From contig JAPNXP010000002.1 in assembly GCA_028753945.1 (NCBI GenBank), forward strand, positions 12,276,001 to 12,340,000: a stretch of DNA of 64,000 bases, given 5' to 3'. This document shows, piece by piece, positions 1-11,574 of the stretch (its first letter is position 1; the number at the start of each line of letters is the position of its first letter). Origin of the DNA: Hexactinellida sp. DTS-2022. Taxonomy: Eukaryota > Porifera > Hexactinellida. The notes below the pieces were generated by a model that had not been told where the DNA came from, made no database searches, and saw nothing but the letters and a program-made list of their open reading frames with translations. The position numbers and the translations under genes were made by a program.

Positions 1-822
1 TAATACCAAGTTTTACATCCAGGTAATAATAAACAGTCTGTCCCCTCACTTTGGCAATTTTTGATCTATCAACTATTTCAGCTATTAGTCAGTACTTCCC
101 AGAAGAAAAAACAACTTATTCGTTCCTCAATTTAATAAACAGCTGGTGGTTGGTGGTAAATGCTAAAGAAAGGTTTCACCCTATTATAGTCGGCAATGCA
201 CAAGTTGCGGGTGATGGAAAAATCAACTTTTTACATATTATGAGTGATTGGTTGACTACATGGAGAGATTCAGCTAAACTCGGTTTATCCAAACAAACTT
301 TTAATGCCCTCATTAGTACAAATCGAGCTATTGCAGATCTCACAACCGATTTGTATAATGAAGGATATAAATATGTTCTCACGGGGCGATTACAGACTGA
401 TCCTCTTGAACGATGATTCTCACAATATCGACAAATGTCGGGAGGTAGATTTTTAATGAGTCTAAAAGAGATCTATCGATCTGAATCTATCGTAAAGTTG
501 AAAACATTTTTAGAAATGAATATTGAACTTACCACAATCACTTCTACCATAACAGATGAAGAATCAATCGCGCTTCATGATTTCGTTCAAGAGACCACTG
601 GTGAAGATTTGAACCATATAACCATCTCTCAAGACGCTATTGAAGTGATTACGTTCCTTTCAGGGTATATATCTCGTTCACTACTCAAGAATATAGACTG
701 TGAGGAATGCAAAAGAGCCCTCAATATCGATCCAGTTTCCAGTTCCCAGTTCATATCTTGATGATTTGAATAAAGGGGGCCTCAAGCTACCAACATCGTC
801 ACTAAACAACTATACATTACAG
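1..822 (+). pseudogene. P-element (THAP9-like) transposase, C-terminal part, broken
   Basis: This is the C-terminal half of a P-superfamily transposase whose 5' part lies outside the window. The diagnostic block reads LTGRLQTDPLER, then an in-frame TGA at 414-416, then FSQYRQMSGGRF in the same frame. Two other P copies here (32.6 and 53.6 kb) have PLEHHFGLYR and MSG at this place. Further on, CEEC near 700 matches the paired cysteines of the other copies (CHVC, CRDC). A frameshift near 735 moves the reading to YLDDLNKGGLKLPTS, which ends at an inverted-repeat element at 823. Stops upstream of 51 add to the damage. The protein would have been a DDE-type cut-and-paste transposase acting in the nucleus. 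It is inactive as it stands. The family call is firm; the exact limits are not. Confidence 0.85.
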
Positions 823-2609
823 CACGGACTACTATATTACCGGACGCGACAAAGCCGAACCACAGTCAAAAATGCGTAGGCTGAACATTGTATGACTGAA
901 AATATGGTCAATTCTGTATTTTTAGTCATTAAATTTGGTATCTAACAGAATCTTTGGGCGCTGAATTAAAAATGGCAATTTCAAGGTTCAAAAACTCACT
1001 CCCCGCCTTAATTTTGGCAAAAAGGCGTGGTCACACCCAAATATGGTCAATTCCATATTTTTGTTCTATTACTTCATCATAACACTAAATTCGAAATATC
1101 CTCTTAACTAGGATCGATATTGATGAAAATATGATTAATAAATTGTTCAGCTAAATATATATTACTACGTGACGGTCGTGACCTTCGGTATACAAGGCCT
1201 GCATTGCTAGGCGAAAATTTGTGTACCATGGATTACTTAAAGTTCATTAAAAATTGGAGAATTGATCCATATTCCAATAATTAGCAATGATAGAGCTGAA
1301 AAGTGTATTATAACTATATAGGAATATGGTATCCAGGTATACATATCACCCTCCAGAATTGTGATATGTCATCATCTGATGACGTTATGGTTATTTGGTT
1401 GCGAATTATCTTGTTTTTCTAGCATACTTTTAACATAGTTAAACGCGTTATAAATGTTCAAAATTGGAACATGGTTATACCCAGAAGTAGTTGAATAAAA
1501 TATATCGAAATTATAAATGGAATGTTGACACATTCCTCGGTTGCCATGGAAAATGTATATTTCCTAAAATGTGCCATGACTCAAAAACTATGAATGTTAT
1601 GTAAACTAGACTGGTACTGATCTATCCGCAATAGGTAACTTCCTATTCATTGATAATACATTTTCTATGCCTAACTTCAATAATCTTTGAGATAATGAGA
1701 TAATTAACACTTAATTCATTATTAGGTAATGACTCACTATCTCAAAGATTATTGAAGTTAGGCATTGAAAATGTATTATCGATGAATAGGAAGTTACCTA
1801 TTCCGGACAGATTAGTACCAGCCTAGTTTACATAACATTTATAGTTTTTGAGTTATGGCACATTTTAAGAAATATACATTTTCCATGGCAACCGAGGAAT
1901 GTGTCACATTCCATTTATAATTTCGATATATTTTATTCAACTATTTCTGGGTATAACCATGTTCCAATTTTGAACATTTATAACGCGTTTGACTATGTTA
2001 AAAGTATGCTAGAAAAACAAGATAATTCGCAACCAAAATTACCATAACGTCATCAGATGATGACATATCACAATTCTGGAGGGTGCTATGTATACCTGGA
2101 TACCATATTCCTATATAGTTATAATACACTTTTCAGCTCTATCATTGCTAATTATTGGAATATGGATCAATTCTCCAATTTTTAATGAACTTTAAGTAAT
2201 CCATGGTACACAAATTTTCGCCTAGCAAGTCAGGCCTTGTATACCGAAGGTCACGACCGTAACGTAGTAATATATATTTAGCTGAACAATTTATTAATCA
2301 TATTTTCAACAATATCATTCCTAGTTAAGAGGATATTTCGAATTTAGTGTTATGATGAAGTAATAGAACAAAAATATGGAATTGACCATATTTGGGTGTG
2401 ACCACGCCTTTTTGCCAAATTAGGGCGGGGAGTGAGTTTTTGAACCTTGAAATTGTCATTTTTGAATTCAGCGCCCAAAGATTGTGTTAGATACCAAATT
2501 TAGTGACTAAAAATACAGAATTGACCATATTTTCAGTCATACAATGTTCAGCCTACGCATTTTTGACTGTGGTTTGGCTTTGTCGCGTCCGGGTATCTAG
2601 TAGTCCGTG
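823..2609. mobile_element. Long palindromic (foldback) element with ~878-bp arms
   Basis: The two arms (about 823-1700 and 1732-2609) are inverted copies of each other over their whole length, separated by about 30 bases. Tips are CACGGACTACTA and TAGTAGTCCGTG. The arms look about 95% identical by eye and contain no coding sequence. The element interrupts a P transposase reading frame, so it is an insertion. No matching target duplication is visible at the immediate edges. It could be a non-autonomous foldback transposon or a head-to-head dimer of a MITE. Arms of equal length and a tiny loop mean the single strand would form one very long hairpin. Confidence 0.85.
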
Positions 2610-3839
2610 ATTTGGCTAATCGCAAAGGTCCAGGCTTTTTGGTTTGGGGTATATTAAGTGGAAAAAAAAATCAGACCGCAATCTTTGTAATCTCCTCAGG
2701 ATTCTTAGTAGTTGCACCCCTCCGCCGGAATTTCCATCATATTGTGAAAACGACCAAATGGGATACCCAAACGTTTCATTATACGAAACAGTAATCGATA
2801 ACTATACCTTCAAACTTGAAATGGATTATTGATGTTACTAGGCAGTTAGAGCTAAGCTCTAGCTTATATTTTAATTTCAAGGAATATGGTCAGATCACTG
2901 AAATGACACCTCCATATATGGGCATGTGAAATCATATTCTAGTAACCATTTGGAAAATAGTCTCATTTGTACTTCTAATGAATATGTAATGGGTTATTGA
3001 TGTGAATAGAAGGTTAGAGCTAAGCTCTAATGTTTATACTTTAGGAAAGAAGAAATTTGCTGTGTCATCAAAATTGGGCACATTACATGACCATATAGGG
3101 ATCATTTTGAAAACGGAGGGTGTTAGGGTCCCAAAATGTATTATGAACGTATAGGAAGTCGGGTATTGCGAGCATTTTGAGACGAACATCTTGATTCTAG
3201 CTGCTCGGGTGTCTGAGACAAAAATGGTCAAGAAAACGTACCCTCGAATGAGATTATAGACCATAAATGTTTAGATTTTCACTTTTTGCGAATTTTTTTT
3301 GATCAATTGTTGTTTATTTTCGTCATTGATTGCTAGGATAGAGTAATGATACCACCAATCTTACCATTGTTGAGGAATACAGTACTGATAATAGTTCAAA
3401 GTGGAGAAACCAGTGATCCGCTGTACAAAATAGCTCATAACTCTGAAAATACGCGTGGACGTGGCTCAAAACCATATACAAACGTTAGTTATGGTCCATC
3501 GTCAGTGTTTGGTACAAAAAAAAAAGTATGCTATATTGTCTTCTGGAGCAAAATTTCCGATTTTTCCCTATAAGGGACACCCTTGTAAGTTTGTACTATT
3601 TTTAAAATTCCAATTTTGTTAACGTCATCATTAAATGGCGTCTAAACCACTTAACCACAATCCTACGAACCTCAAAAAGGTTCCCAATGGATTCCCAGCA
3701 TCCGAATACCCTAATAAATGTACAATCTGTACATATAAGAAGCATAGTTTGTCTAAAAATGCCAAATACAAAGTGGCCTTCTTTCTTGGCCTTCTCGGGA
3801 ACATATCTAGCCGTATATTAAGTAGGCCATGGATACGTT
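2610..3839. other. Non-coding stretch with a short repeated palindrome and a P-type MITE end
   Basis: No convincing gene. A motif TTAGAGCTAAGCTCTA occurs twice, near 2847 and near 3015, each followed by similar AT-rich sequence. At about 3806-3832 the sequence TCTAGCCGTATATTAAG, followed by TAGGCCATG, closely matches the right end of the P-type MITE at 54369-55167. This suggests that a relative of that MITE ended here just before the gypsy remnant. Its left end was not found. Confidence 0.4.
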
Positions 3840-5530
3840 AAGTGAAAGGGATAAATAACTCAGCAGCTGATTTCCTTTCCAGAATCGACTGCGAAATCGA
3901 CATCCTAGTGAACAAGGAAAGCGAGTTCATCGACAGTTTTGTCTAATCGCAACCTCCTAGATGAGATACTTGAGGAACAAACCAACGACCCAGCGATCGC
4001 ATTCGTAGCTAAGCAAAATAAACGAGCGGGGGATTGTACGGTCTGGGCGTTACAGAAACCAGCGCCTCGTACCATCCAACGGATTCGTAACACTTGAACA
4101 CCGTATTTTGGTACCTGATCGCTTACATGACACAGTCCTTACGCGCATCCATTATGTCTCTCATCCAGGAATCAAGCGAACGCATTACCTCCTAAAAATT
4201 TACCGGGACCAGTGGTGGATCTAGAGAGGGGGTGCGGGGGGGTGCACACCCCAAAAATTTCATCCTATTTTCTATTGTTGTCCTAATTTTTGAACACTTG
4301 GCCGATAATATTTAATGAAAAAATCCCATCCAAAATTTGTCCCACCCTCGATTTTTTGTGGTTAGATCCACCCCTGCCTGGAATGGCATGCATAGCGAAG
4401 TCCGGAAGTTTTGCAATTAATGTGGTATCTGCCAGCGAGAAAGGGCATGACTAAAGCAAGAGAACCACTCGTGCCTAACCGCGCTGCAACGAGCCTCGGA
4501 AAATTGTAGCTTATGATGTAGCACCGCTCATGGGGAAGCGATCAAAACAGGTATTTTCTGCTCATGAGTCATGACAGATTTATTTTTCAAGTGGGTGGAA
4601 ATCGCGCCCATGCGCGACCAAACCTCGAGTTCAATTATGGCAGCTCTAAATACATACTGGATTTACTGTCACGGCCCGCCTCAGCGCGTCCTGAGTGATC
4701 AGGGGCCCAACGTGGATGACACTCCGAAATTCGCGAAGCCCTGGACTTTATAGGGGTAAAGAAGTTACGATCGTCCCACTATCACCCAGAGGGTGACGGC
4801 CAAGCTGAGCGCAATATCCAAACAGAAAACAGACCCTATTGTGTATTATTTCCGATCGAGAACTGGAGAAAGACTGCTGCCCTATTTTACTCCAAGAGGT
4901 TGCACACACACTCAAGAGTCAATACCCTCCCTAATTCCAGCACCTGATTAACTCCGTTCAATATCATGCATGGTGTTGAACCGATCTCCAATCCTAGGCC
5001 TCCTGCCAACGAGCTGGATTCGAGAATGACCACAGACTGCTGGTATGAGGAGGCCTCTCACAGTGTCGAGATTCAGCACGAAATAGCGCGCATACGAATA
5101 TAGCGAGATGATGAAGAAAACAAACGATAGAGGGAAAGAACAAACAAATGTCACAACAGGCGACCGAGTGTATCTTCGAAATTTCGAAAAAGTAGACAGC
5201 CTAGACCCCCGATAAAACGGACCCTTCACTGTAATCCACGCAAGTAATCCGAATGTTGAATGTTGGGAAAAGACGATGGTAGTGATTTGAACCAATATAA
5301 GGTCTCTAAGTACCAAGATTACTCCTGTCAATGCACACGGAAATGCCAGCGAGGGCACACATTCTCCGCAGGTACCAACCAACGATTCACATGAATTGAA
5401 TGAATCCATTCATGCTGAGGAATTACAGACTATTCAGCGATTCCAGTTACTACAAACCCCGGGCAGGAGGGAAACCACCGAGACACCCGCTCAGGACGGA
5501 TCAGTGAAAAGCCCCTACGCTACAGAGTAA
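3840..5530 (+). pseudogene. Ty3/gypsy retrotransposon remnant: RNase H end, integrase and C-terminal tail
   Basis: Broken plus-strand pol sequence. Near 3848 the frame reads NNSAADFLSRI, the usual end of the gypsy RNase H region. Around 4110-4215 a His-rich zinc-binding start of integrase follows (HYVSHPGIKRT), and the paired-cysteine part resumes after an inserted MITE. The catalytic core is visible at about 4571-4825: VMTDLFFKWVEIAP with the first Asp, VLSDQGPNVD with the second Asp, and HPEGDGQAERN carrying the catalytic Glu in another frame. After 4950 come FNIMHGVEP and GDRVYLRNFEKV, typical of the integrase C-terminal region. Several stops and frameshifts make it non-functional. It is more GC-rich than its surroundings. 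No LTR was identified. Confidence 0.85.
4210..4376. mobile_element. Small hAT-like MITE inside the gypsy integrase
   Basis: The ends are near inverted repeats: CAGTGGTGGATCTAG at the left and TAGATCCACCCCTG at the right. They interrupt the integrase zinc-binding region, and the gypsy frame continues on both sides. Tips of the CAG...CTG kind with a GGATCTA core are common in hAT-type MITEs. No clean 8-bp target duplication is visible, so the superfamily is a guess from the tips. Confidence 0.55.
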
Positions 5531-6640
5531 CACTCATCATCAGGACTTCTCGAAGAGGAAGTGATGTTAGATCACATTGTGACTAAACAGACCTCCCACT
5601 AGTACGCACTTAGTATATAACTATCATTAGTTATATAATACATCTAGTAGCTGCATTTAGAAATGCAAGCGAATCTTAATTCTGTTAATCTTTATCAGTC
5701 AATAAACATACCTTATTACAGGAAATTAACGCGCCATGCGCTATTTGACTTTGTTTACACATAAAGATTTGAAACTCCAATTCTTTGTAAATGGCAGAAA
5801 ATACTTTTAGGAACCCAATATCCAACATTGTAAAATTTGGGTAGCTCTTACGAATAAAGTTTCCATTTGTTGTATTTGGAAAAAAACTAATACAACTAAC
5901 TATGAAGTTATTGTATTTCGTTTGAAGTAGATTTTTATTTATAGTGATGTTTAATTTATAATTGCTTACTAGACTCATTTTTCACTACCATATTATGAGC
6001 AGATTGAAAGTTTGCATATATAATAATAAAATACCTTGAATGATTTCGCTACTGAATACTTTTCAAATTGGGCCTCCCTCAGAAATGTAGTTGCAAATTA
6101 TGGTAGTGATTCAACAATTTACTATTAATTAAATAATACTGATCTATAATTTAGCTACTGCATAATGAATGTTTTGATAATAATTAATTAATGGTGAGAT
6201 TCTTTTTGTTTATTATTATATTACTTCGAATGAAATTAAATAATTTACTAACGAAATTAAATGCGAATTTTTCCAAATTGCGTTAATTTCCATGACCTTA
6301 ATTTCCTGCTATTTAGCAAAACTATACAATGGTGGACAAACTTCCGAGCTACATATTTTCAGATGAGCAACTAGGTTAAAAGGATATACCATGTATATAA
6401 AGTAGATTGGAAGCCTATTAGGGCACAATAAATAGTATTTAATCATGAGATTAATAATCTTGAATTTTTTTCTAAAATTTATTCGCTTTAATATCATGTA
6501 TTTGAAAATGTTCTGCTCCAATTCGCGTTAATTTCCTTCGCGTTAATTCATGGCGCGTTAATTTCCTATAATAAATAAGGTATCTCTTAAGTCTACGACG
6601 CACAACAGTTTGTTTAATAACCGAATTTTTCTCTTTGATA
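5531..6640. other. AT-rich non-coding stretch
   Basis: No gene, RNA or clear repeat recognised. Short frames here have no family motif and lie in low-complexity AT sequence. The phrase GCGTTAATTTCC recurs near 6279, 6525 and 6553, which hints at a decayed short repeat. Confidence 0.5.
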
Positions 6641-6642
6641 AA

Positions 6643-7325
6643 TTGCAATAACCTGATTCAATAATGTAAAGACTACTTGAACAAAACAATGAAGTAGTGA
6701 CAATTATACAAAATGACTTGGTAACTATTTCAACTTGGTAATCCCATATTTCTACCCAGGTTTTCTACCAAATACTTGGAACTAATTTGAAGCTCTAACT
6801 CTTATTTGTCATTAAAATGGTTAATTTCGAATAAGACTAAATAAAGTTTAATCAAAAAATACTCTTATTTATTATATTACTAGTACAGTACACCCTCGCT
6901 AATCCGAACAGGAGAAACAAAAATATTCTTCTAATAAATGTGGGAAAAAATCGTAAATTGCAATGGAAGTATAAAAAATAAGTCTCAGTAAAGTATTTTA
7001 AGGAGTACACTAGATGTTTAGTGCGGATTAACAATGTTTGTACAAGTTTGGTTCGGATTATCGAGATTCTCATAATCTCATTTATAGATGCCCATAGAAA
7101 ATGCATTACTTCACTAATCCGAACGAATTCACTAATCGGAACAGAAGATTTTTGAATCGGAACACCTCTGTTTGGATTAGCGAGGGTGTACTGTACCAAC
7201 AAATATAAATAGTACATTGCCAGAAGAAGTATTCAGTTAATTAACATAGTTGCCAAGTCATTTTGTATAATTGTCACTACATGATTGTTTTGTTCAAGTA
7301 ATCTTTTCATTATTGCAATGACAAT
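6643..7325. repeat. Inverted repeats flanking a pogo-type MITE
   Basis: Sequence at about 6643-6745 (TTGCAATAACC...AAAATGACTTGG) reappears inverted at about 7245-7320 (CCAAGTCATTTTG...TTATTGCAA). The arms are roughly 80-100 bp and enclose about 500 bp that includes the MITE at 6886-7193. This is either an older foldback element that received the MITE or the ends of a larger decayed transposon. No coding potential inside. Confidence 0.6.
6886..7193. mobile_element. Tc1/mariner-pogo type MITE (copy 1)
   Basis: Terminal inverted repeats start CAGTACACCCTCGCTAATCC and end in its complement with one or two changes, directly flanked by TA on both sides (6884-6885 and 7194-7195). TA target duplication and CAGT...ACTG tips are the hallmark of pogo/Tigger-like elements. 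It is 308 bp with no open frame. A diverged second copy lies at 31196-31483. Confidence 0.85.
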
Positions 7326-8580
7326 GCGGAAATTTATGAGGTCATTTTCTCACGGGGCTTGCATAATGAAATGACCCCTCGTGAGAAAATGATATCCATG
7401 GTCCATATGAAGGGGGGGGGGACAATTTCTCAAGGGGGTCCATATCTCATGCAGCAGGCCTAAATTTTACACTATAATAGCACTCCCTAGGATTTTATAT
7501 GGGGATGATTTAGCATTACAAATTTAAACCATAATCGTTTTTTTTTTCGCCACTTTTTGACAGTTTTTTTCACAATTTGTCTTAATTGACCAGGATTTAG
7601 AATTTTTGTATTGTTGATGTGCTAAATTTAGGTCTATTACCGAGATATATATATGTAAAGATACTACATGGCCAGTTTTAAAGTTCTTGTATACAAAATC
7701 TACAAATATATATTCAAAGTCCTGCTGAAATTTGAATAAATGGGCCTCCCATGTTGTCAATTGACTTAGGAATGTTCACAAGGTCATAACTTTGAAAGTA
7801 TTGTTCCGATTCACTTGAAAATTTAACTTTAGCTAGATCTAGCTTGATGTTGTCCAAAACACTTTAATCTCAACTTCTCTCTTTTCATATAAATGAGTAG
7901 AGAGGGGCCTCAACAAGAACAAGTGTTTAAGGGTGATCTTGGTGCATAATATACGTACAGAAAATTTTATTAGTTGGGGACATAAAGAAACATCAGCTAG
8001 CCAGTTAGGAAGCTTGAGGTTTGAAATATTGCATGTATAAAATCAATAAATAGATAAATAAGCAACATAGAAACTCACATGGCGTGTAGGTTAACAGGTT
8101 TGGAGTAGTAGAAAATAATATAGAAGTTGTCCAGCAAATGGAGTGGATAGAACACACAATTTAATTTCTAGAACACAACCACTATATTGTGTGTTTATCT
8201 CACAGCTTCTTTATAACACCCACAACCAAATACAATTGTATGTCACGTGTCTCAACAAATATCACACGGTATTCTTGTTGAAATTCCTTTCTATAAAACC
8301 TTGCGAAGATTTACTAATATTATTATAAATTATTCTGCTTCACTAAACCAACGAATATTATACTCATTCCGTTTTCAAACGATTCAGAGATTCAATGGAT
8401 AAAGATAATCAAGGTAAACCCAGAAACATTACTTATCTGTTTCTGACAATTTCCAGGTACGTATGGGCTTAGATTTACTTTCCATTGAAAGTAGAACTTC
8501 CTTAAGCTGTTAACAGCCAATTAAAGCTTTTAAATTCAATAATTGTATCAGTAAATTAAGGAAAAGGAACAAGCAAATAA
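7326..8580. other. Non-coding stretch with one near-palindrome
   Basis: No gene recognised. At about 7349-7393, CATTTTCTCACGGGG and CCCCTCGTGAGAAAATG form a short inverted repeat, followed by a G-run near 7415. A 61-codon frame at 8143-8328 has no recognisable domain and was not accepted. The segment CTGTTAACAGCC near 8510 reappears inverted near 22355, just outside the far end of the hairpin array. Confidence 0.45.
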
Positions 8581-8594
8581 AGTATTATACTCAA

Positions 8595-8693
8595 AATCCA
8601 AAATTGCAGCCTGTGCCGACGCATGTTCCTTTGGTGGCACTGTATTTTGATGGTGTTTTATTGATAGTGCCGCCAAAGGCTGCAATTTTGGAT
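8595..8693. repeat. Array hairpin 1 (shortened)
   Basis: Left arm ATCCAAAATTGCAGCCTGTG, then the loop region. The right arm lacks the segment GGAACATGCTGTCGGCACA, so this copy has lost part of its stem. Confidence 0.8.
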
Positions 8694-8854
8694 TTGTTTT
8701 TGCCAAGTCATCACCGCCTCAAGTTGTCAAGAACCATTTGTTAATTGCACCGAGTCACAAGGAACGGTAGATAAATTTGAAGTTTGTTTCTATCATAAAT
8801 CATCTAGAGTTTAATGCCATTCATTCATTATGTATTGATAATAAATTATATTAT

Positions 8855-9330
8855 TACTGTGCCGACTATACTATAGTATAATGGCCCAGTATTGGAATAA
8901 CTGCCTTTATTTTTATTTTTACTGTGCCGACTATACTATAGTATAGTGGCCCAGTATTGGAATTACTGCCTTATTATTATTATCGATATTATTACTGTGC
9001 CGACTATACAATAGTATAGTGGCCCAGTATTGGAATCACTGCCTTTATTATATTTACTGTGCCGACTTAGTCACTCTACTATAGTATAGTGGCCCAGTAT
9101 TGGAATCACTGCCTTTATTATCGATATTATTACTGTGCCGACTATACTATAGTATAGTGGCCCAGTTCTAATCTTACTGCCTTTAATATTATTATTATTA
9201 CTGTGCCGACTATACTAAACTATAGTGGCCCAGTTGTAATCTTACTGCCTTGGTTAGTTATTATTATTATTACTGTGCCGACTATACTATAGTATAGTGG
9301 CCCAGTTCTAATCTTACTGCCTTTATTTTT
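8855..9330. repeat. Tandem array of a ~65-bp palindromic repeat, seven copies
   Basis: Each unit centres on the perfect palindrome CTATACTATAGTATAG inside CTGTGCCGA...GTGGCCCAG, followed by TATTGGAAT or TCTAATCTT, then CACTGCCTTTATTATT. Seven copies are seen. One (near 9057) has a short insertion and one (near 9202) has a changed centre. AT-rich trinucleotide runs link the units. The same repeat lies in opposite orientation at 21950-22203 and as single copies near 16980 and 23080. Confidence 0.9.
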
Positions 9331-10060
9331 ATTTCTATTTCTCCGTAGCAGGTGCCCTGGCCACACCTATATACATAGAGGGCTGAAACTTGGCATGTAG
9401 GTTCGAAGTCGACGTCTAATTTGCACCTGGGGTTACGATTTTTTATTAACAAATTTTGGACACATCTTTAACACCTTTCAAAATTTGTCTGGTCCATAAC
9501 TCAAAATATGTTTTACTAAAGCCCCAAATTTTATTTCACATTTGGATTCACCATAAAATTCTGCGTCTGATGAGTTAAGAAATTTTTTAATAATGGGTTG
9601 AATTTCTGCCATAAATGGGGTTGAAATTTCTTTGTTTACTCACACTTCAATTTCAGTAAAACTGTGAAATATAATTCTATTGTTTCAACTTGTAATAATT
9701 ATACACGTATTGATTTAACTTGTTGAATCCTACTCTAGTGATTCAACGTGCGATAATTATATTGATTTAACTTATAAATTCCAGCTGGCTTCTATTTAAT
9801 TCTAGTATTACTATACAATGGATTAAATTAATTAACATAATATATGGAATTTGTTGACTCAACTCAACCAACCATGGATAACATTGCTAAATAAATAACT
9901 AATAATATAACTTATTATCAATACATAATGAATGAATGGCATTAAACTCAAGATGGTTTATGATAGAAACTAACTTCAAATTTCTCAACCGTTCCTTGTG
10001 ACTCCGACCGATTAACAAATGGTTCTTCACACCTTGGGCTTTGATGACTTGGCGAAAAAA

Positions 10061-10174
10061 ATCCAAAATTGCAGCCTGCGCCGACAGCATGTTCCTTTGG
10101 AGGCACTATCAATAAACCACCAACAATATATAGTGCCACCAAAGGAACATGCGTCGGCACAGGCTGCAATTTTG
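10061..10174. repeat. Array hairpin 2 (inverted orientation)
   Basis: Arms ATCCAAAATTGCAGCCTG and CAGGCTGCAATTTTG around a stem with CATGTTCCTTTGGAGGCAC and GTGCCACCAAAGGAACATG. It is complete apart from the last bases of one arm. Confidence 0.85.
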
Positions 10175-11457
10175 TTATTATTATTATTATTTATCCGTAG
10201 CCACTCCACAGAACAGAGTTTTATCAACTAAGAGCCCAAATTTTTAGGATTGCTGTCTCATGGGTTACAGACGTGCACCTGGGCTACGATTTTTGATTAA
10301 CAAATTTTGGACACATGTTTAACACCTTTCAAAATTTGTCTGGACCATAACTCAAGAAATGTTTTACTAAACCCCCAAATTATATTTCATATTTGGATTC
10401 ATCTTAAAATTCTGCGTCTGTTGGGAGAAGAAAATTTTTAAAAATGGGTTTAATTTTTGCCATAAATGGGGGTTGAAATTTCTTTGTTTACTCACACTTC
10501 AATTTCTGTAAAAGTGTTAAATCTAATTCCATTGTTGTAACTTGTAATAATTATATTGATTTAACTTGTTAAATCCTACTCTATTGATTCAACTTGCGAT
10601 AATTAAATTGATTCAACTTATAAATTCCAGCTGGCTTCTATTTAATTGTAGCATTACTATACAATGGATTAAATTAAATTAATTTATATAAGGAATTTGT
10701 TGACTTTACTCAACTCACCGTGGATAACATTGCTAAAATAAATAACTAATAATTTAATTTATTATCAATAAGTAATGAATGAATGGCATTAAACTAAAGA
10801 TGGTTTATGATAGAACCGTTAAGATTTTACATTCCACAACAACGACAGATTTAGTGATTATATTTATTTCGGCGAGAATATTCTTGCACAATTAATGTAC
10901 TGACGTAATTAATTATAATTAATTCCTATTGTATTCAACTTATAGACGGTTCCAATTGGATTATTGGGGTTATCGAGTGCGCTGAATTCAAATATGATAG
11001 TGAAATTCGATTTAAATTAATAATAAGTGCAAATAATTGAACTTTATTTATTTTGCTGTACATGTTAAATTATTAATTTATTTATTAAATATTTATACTA
11101 ATTAGCTAAATTTCATTAATCTCAGAGATGATACAAGATAGAAACAAACTTTCAATTTATCAATTGGTCCTTATGCCACGTACCACCTAAACAAGTGGGT
11201 CTTGACACCTTAAGGTGATGATGACATCGTCAAAAAAATGTATTTTTACAATTTTGTGAATTAAATAATTCGCATGGGTTGGTTGGAGTTGGGTGAATAC
11301 CCAACATGCACTTTATTATATTCTACTGTAACTTGAATATCTCTAAAATGAAGTGAGCTAAATGGAAACTTCCACCACTCTAAGGCTCGTTGCCTACTGA
11401 AACACCTTTCTGTAATAATTTATCACCTTCATAGTGATGATGACTAGGCGAAAAAAA

Positions 11458-11574
11458 ATCCAAAATTGCTGCTTGTGCCGACAGCATGATCCTTTGGATG
11501 TACTATCAATAAACCACCACCAAAATATAGTGCCACCTAAGGAACATGCGTCGGCACAAGCAGCAATTTTGGAT
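11458..11574. repeat. Array hairpin 3 (inverted orientation)
   Basis: Same hairpin with CTTGTGCCGACAGCATG and CATGCGTCGGCACAAG as stem segments, so the base changes in the two arms (CTTG/CAAG) compensate each other. Confidence 0.85.

Noticed and set aside
3034-3264. 76-codon minus-strand and neighbouring short frames at 3.0-3.6 kb
   Set aside because: No motif, no start context, and no link to the gypsy remnant that follows.
4948-5409. 153-codon minus-strand frame
   Set aside because: Antisense to the gypsy integrase tail, no recognisable motif.
8143-8328. 61-codon plus-strand frame
   Set aside because: No domain, low-complexity AT context and no support from neighbours.
8855-9330. CRISPR-like array
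   Set aside because: The repeats are palindromic, imperfect and joined by AT trinucleotide runs, without unique spacers of constant length or cas genes; the genome is eukaryotic.
9343-9430. tRNA-derived SINE idea for the unit end (GGTTCGAAGTCGACGTC resembles a B box)
   Set aside because: No A box at the right distance and no cloverleaf; other units read GGTTCGGAGTCG, so the resemblance is weak.
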